From contig JAJFIG010000018.1 of the NCBI GenBank assembly GCA_021775195.1, positions 1 through 8,384 on the forward strand: a DNA stretch of 8,384 nt, given 5' to 3'. Numbering within the stretch: position 1 is the first letter of the stretch; each line of letters opens with the position of its first letter. Shown one piece after another: positions 6,482-8,384 of the stretch. Source of the stretch: Rhodospirillales bacterium. GTDB lineage: Bacteria > Pseudomonadota > Alphaproteobacteria > Rhodospirillales > 2-02-FULL-58-16. A program made the translations under genes and the position numbers. The notes beneath the pieces were generated by a model, which was not told the origin of the DNA, searched no databases, and saw only the letters and a program-made list of their open reading frames with translations.

Positions 6482-7831
6482 TCAGGCGGCCTTCATGTCC
6501 TCAAGGAACCGCGATACTTCGGTATTGAGCGTATCGGATTGCTGGGACAGGTTTTCCGCTGACTCCATGACCTGGCCGGAGACCTGGCCGGTCTCGCCAG
6601 CGGCCTGGGTGACGCCGACGATGTTGGAGGAGACCTCCTGGGTGCCGGCCGCCGCCTGCTCGACGTTGCGGGCGATCTCCTGGGTCGCGGTGCCCTGCTC
6701 CTCCATGGCGGCGGCGATGGCGGAGGCGATTTCGTCGATTTCGGCGATGGTCCTGGAGATGCCCTCGATGGCACCCACTGCGTCCTGGGTGGCGGCCTGA
6801 ATGTCGCCTATCTGGTTGCCGATCTCCTCTGTCGCCTTGGCCGTCTGGTTGGCCAGGTTCTTGACTTCCGACGCCACCACAGCGAACCCCTTGCCGGCCT
6901 CGCCGGCGCGGGCCGCCTCGATAGTGGCGTTGAGGGCCAGCAGGTTGGTCTGGTTGGCGATGCCGGTGATCAGTTCCACCACCTCGCCGATCTTGTTGGC
7001 AGCCTCGGCCAGTCCTTGGACCTTTTCGTTGGTGAGTTCGGCGTCCTTGACCGCCTTGCCGGCGATCTCGGAGGACTGGGCCACCTGGCGGCTGATCTCG
7101 GAGATCGAGCTGGAAAGCTCCTCGGCCGCCGCGGCCACGGTCTGGACATTGGTGGAGGCCTCTTCGGAAGCCGCCGCCACGGCCATCGACTGTTTGTTGG
7201 TTTCCTCCGCCGTCGTCGACATGGACTCGGCCGAGGTTTTCATGTCGGTCGCGGCGGTGGCCACGGTGTCAACCACGCCCTTGACGCTTTCCTCGAATCC
7301 GTCGGCCAGGGCGTTCAGCTTTTCACCAAACTGAATCGTGTTCTCATCGTCGTATGCGGTCATGGCCAGGTCCATGTCGAGGAAGACGAGCTTGGTCACG
7401 GCGCTGAGAACTTCCGCCGCCCGGGCTGGTTTCCTGCGGTAGGCCTGAATCACCAGTTCAGTCAGGCGGGTCAGGACGTAGGAATACCCCCCCATGTACC
7501 ACTGGGCATCCAGGTTGATGCGGCTGTGGCGCCGGCCGATGGTCTCGACGCCGGTGAAATAGGCGTCGTCGAAGGCGGCACCGAAGAGGCGCAGCCAGTG
7601 CTGACCTTGGGCACCCTTAAGACGGTCGACCTGACCGCCGAGCAATTCGGAGACCTTGGGCCAGCGTGTGACGTGTTCGTAAAAGCCGTCGATGATGTCG
7701 GTGAAATGTTTTTCGAGGATAGGCGCAAAGTCGGCAAGGGCGGCCCGGGTCCCATCGTCGATCATTAAAAAACTAAGTCTTTCCTGGCGTTCCGCCGGGG
7801 AAAGGGGTTTTAATTGCGATATTTCAACCAT
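6482..7831 (-). CDS. Globin-coupled methyl-accepting chemotaxis protein (HemAT-like aerotaxis sensor)
   Basis: This 449-residue soluble chemoreceptor has no membrane segments. Residues about 10-165 form a protoglobin sensor domain. [10 protein letters not shown] (98-107) places the proximal haem ligand at His102, Tyr51 in GFYEHV matches the distal B10 Tyr of Bacillus HemAT, and [11 protein letters not shown] (110-120) matches the HemAT WYMG segment. A linker of heptad-like helices (about 165-235) joins it to the MCP signalling domain. That domain carries the conserved hairpin tip around [31 protein letters not shown] (290-320), where CheW and CheA bind. Glu/Gln-rich flanks (about 205-240 and 375-400) are plausible methylation helices. 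There is no HAMP domain and no C-terminal CheR pentapeptide. It should sense O2 (or NO/CO) through haem and control CheA and flagellar rotation. The ATG at 7831 follows GAGGG by 5 nt. No che genes are nearby. Confidence 0.95.
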   Translation of the reverse strand: MVEISQLKPLSPAERQERLSFLMIDDGTRAALADFAPILEKHFTDIIDGFYEHVTRWPKVSELLGGQVDRLKGAQGQHWLRLFGAAFDDAYFTGVETIGRRHSRINLDAQWYMGGYSYVLTRLTELVIQAYRRKPARAAEVLSAVTKLVFLDMDLAMTAYDDENTIQFGEKLNALADGFEESVKGVVDTVATAATDMKTSAESMSTTAEETNKQSMAVAAASEEASTNVQTVAAAAEELSSSISEISRQVAQSSEIAGKAVKDAELTNEKVQGLAEAANKIGEVVELITGIANQTNLLALNATIEAARAGEAGKGFAVVASEVKNLANQTAKATEEIGNQIGDIQAATQDAVGAIEGISRTIAEIDEIASAIAAAMEEQGTATQEIARNVEQAAAGTQEVSSNIVGVTQAAGETGQVSGQVMESAENLSQQSDTLNTEVSRFLEDMKAA

Positions 7832-7867
7832 TTAAACCCTCACTTGCAAATTCAATTCATTCTCAAA

Positions 7868-7897
7868 TTTATAACCATCCCGTTAACAAACTACTAA
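7868..7897 (-). promoter_or_regulatory. Possible promoter of the chemoreceptor gene
   Basis: Within an AT-rich stretch upstream of the chemoreceptor, the minus strand reads TATAAA (7873-7868) with a weak -35 candidate TTAGTA (7897-7892) at 18-nt spacing. The predicted start would give a leader of about 30 nt. The abrupt AT-richness (about 7840-7920) in an otherwise GC-rich window supports a promoter here, but the exact elements are uncertain. Confidence 0.3.
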
Positions 7898-8004
7898 AAT
7901 CTAACCAATAAATTGTGATATGGTTGAATGTATGCGTCCAATTCGCCCGGTGATTGACACGCATGATGGACGGCCCGTCGCCAATCTTCTCAACGTAGCG
8001 GGTG

Positions 8005-8033
8005 CCCGGCGCTGATCGGGTGATTGCGCCGGG
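8005..8033. repeat. 8-bp perfect inverted repeat
   Basis: The arms CCCGGCGC (8005-8012) and GCGCCGGG (8026-8033) are separated by 13 nt. As RNA this would form a strong GC hairpin on either strand. No T-run follows on either strand, so it is not a textbook terminator. Confidence 0.5.
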
Positions 8034-8061
8034 ATCGTGAAAGTATGGTGGCAGAGTGAAA

Positions 8062-8103
8062 TTGGCGAATAAAGATGCCGGTGGCTTACGGCGTTGCCGG
8101 CGT
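8062..8103 (-). terminator. Terminator-like hairpin after the hemerythrin gene
   Basis: Reading the minus strand, ACGCCGG (8103-8097) can pair with CCGGCAT (8081-8075), including one G-U pair, and is followed directly by CTTTATT. A moderately GC-rich stem and a T-rich tail 8 nt past the hemerythrin stop fit a rho-independent terminator, although the roughly 15-nt loop is long. Confidence 0.35.
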
Positions 8104-8111
8104 GCCCGGGG

Positions 8112-8384
8112 TCAGCGGCTGGCCTTTCGCATCTCGAGGAAGGTCTTGACCTTCATATCCGAAGCCAGCAGTTCGCCGATAGCCCAGGTGCACAGATTGA
8201 GCAGGCGTCCCTCGTAGCGGTCGCCGGCGGTGTCCTTCCACCGGGAATATTCATGATCGAAGGCGAAGAGAACATCCAGGTGCCCGTCGACGTGCTCCTC
8301 CAGATCGGTTTTCGGATAATTGATCACCGACAGGTAACGTTCCTCGTTGCGGAAGTGCTCGGCCAGGGTGTTCTTGAGCTGGAG
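8112..8384 (-). CDS. Bacteriohemerythrin, C-terminal part, with a variant iron ligand
   Basis: Only the last 90 residues are in the window; the gene starts beyond the right edge. The GTG at 8327 is internal, because the frame stays open to 8384 and the upstream residues carry conserved ligands. The di-iron motif HFRNEE gives His10 and Glu14 (fragment numbering), a YP pair follows at 23-24, and EEHVDGH gives His31 and His35. These match His58, Glu62, His77 and His81 of Methylococcus bacteriohemerythrin. The last helix reads WAIGELLASD where the canonical form is WLxxHIxxxD: Asp76 is kept, but Glu71 stands at the position of the His117 ligand. Two extra residues lie between the YP pair and His31. 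Canonical members bind O2 reversibly for storage, delivery or sensing. The fragment ends shortly after the domain, so no C-terminal fusion exists; any N-terminal fusion is unseen. Confidence 0.87.
   Translation of the reverse strand, partial: LQLKNTLAEHFRNEERYLSVINYPKTDLEEHVDGHLDVLFAFDHEYSRWKDTAGDRYEGRLLNLCTWAIGELLASDMKVKTFLEMRKASR

Larger units (their letters stand above)
7832..8111. other. 280-nt intergenic region without a confident gene
   Basis: This gap separates two minus-strand genes. Its left third is AT-rich and probably holds the chemoreceptor promoter. Its right part holds an 8-bp inverted repeat (8005-8033) and a terminator-like hairpin behind the hemerythrin gene. A 27-codon plus-strand reading frame (7932-8015) exists but has no clear ribosome binding site. 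I see no tRNA, riboswitch or mobile-element end. Confidence 0.6.

Noticed and set aside
7016..7768. A 250-codon plus-strand frame opposite the globin domain, rich in Gly-His-Gly
   Set aside because: The Gly/His pattern is the antisense image of Ala/Thr/Ser-rich MCP helices and globin codons; the minus-strand gene is unambiguous.
1..8384. A mobile element, CRISPR array, defence island or novel multi-gene system
   Set aside because: No transposase, integrase, direct-repeat array, nuclease or toxin fold is visible, and most genes are ordinary core genes in unexceptional order.

Overview
The window is a high-GC (roughly two-thirds G+C by eye) bacterial chromosome segment. Gene content and order point to an alphaproteobacterium, most likely a motile member of the Rhodospirillales. 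The pointers are a DUF2007 / TrmN6-like methyltransferase / S49 peptidase cluster divergent from a long-chain polyprenyl synthetase, a soluble globin-coupled chemoreceptor, and a bacteriohemerythrin. The taxonomic call is an inference; nothing in the window proves a genus.

Layout. (1) Positions 1-1769, minus strand: a tightly packed unit of a DUF2007 protein, a tRNA-type adenine-N6 methyltransferase overlapping it by 8 nt, and an S49-family serine peptidase cut by the left edge. (2) Positions 1827-2922, plus: a sigma70-like promoter and a polyprenyl diphosphate synthase with a GTG start, probably making the isoprenoid tail of ubiquinone. (3) Positions 2943-3065: a promoter and a tRNA-Pro(CGG) with encoded CCA. 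(4) Positions 3115-3525, minus: a four-helix MAPEG-family membrane protein. (5) Positions 3713-4945, plus: acetate kinase without an adjacent phosphotransacetylase. (6) Positions 5031-5457, plus: two small unrecognised proteins one base apart. (7) Positions 5593-6434, plus: a pair of overlapping YeeE/YedE (PmpA/PmpB-type) half-transporters, preceded by two dyad-symmetric elements. (8) Positions 6482-7831, minus: a HemAT-like globin-coupled methyl-accepting chemotaxis protein. (9) Positions 7832-8111: a gene-free 280-nt region, AT-rich beside the chemoreceptor start, holding inverted repeats. (10) Positions 8112-8384, minus: the C-terminal part of a bacteriohemerythrin cut by the right edge.

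Functional reading. Most of the window is ordinary core chromosome. No mobile element, CRISPR array, phage gene or recognisable defence system is visible. The right third is the most distinctive part: a haem-based oxygen-sensor chemoreceptor sits beside a di-iron oxygen-binding protein in which one canonical His ligand is replaced by Glu, and these lie next to a sulfur-compound transporter pair. This suits a microaerophilic or gradient-seeking lifestyle, but direct co-function of these genes is not shown by the sequence.
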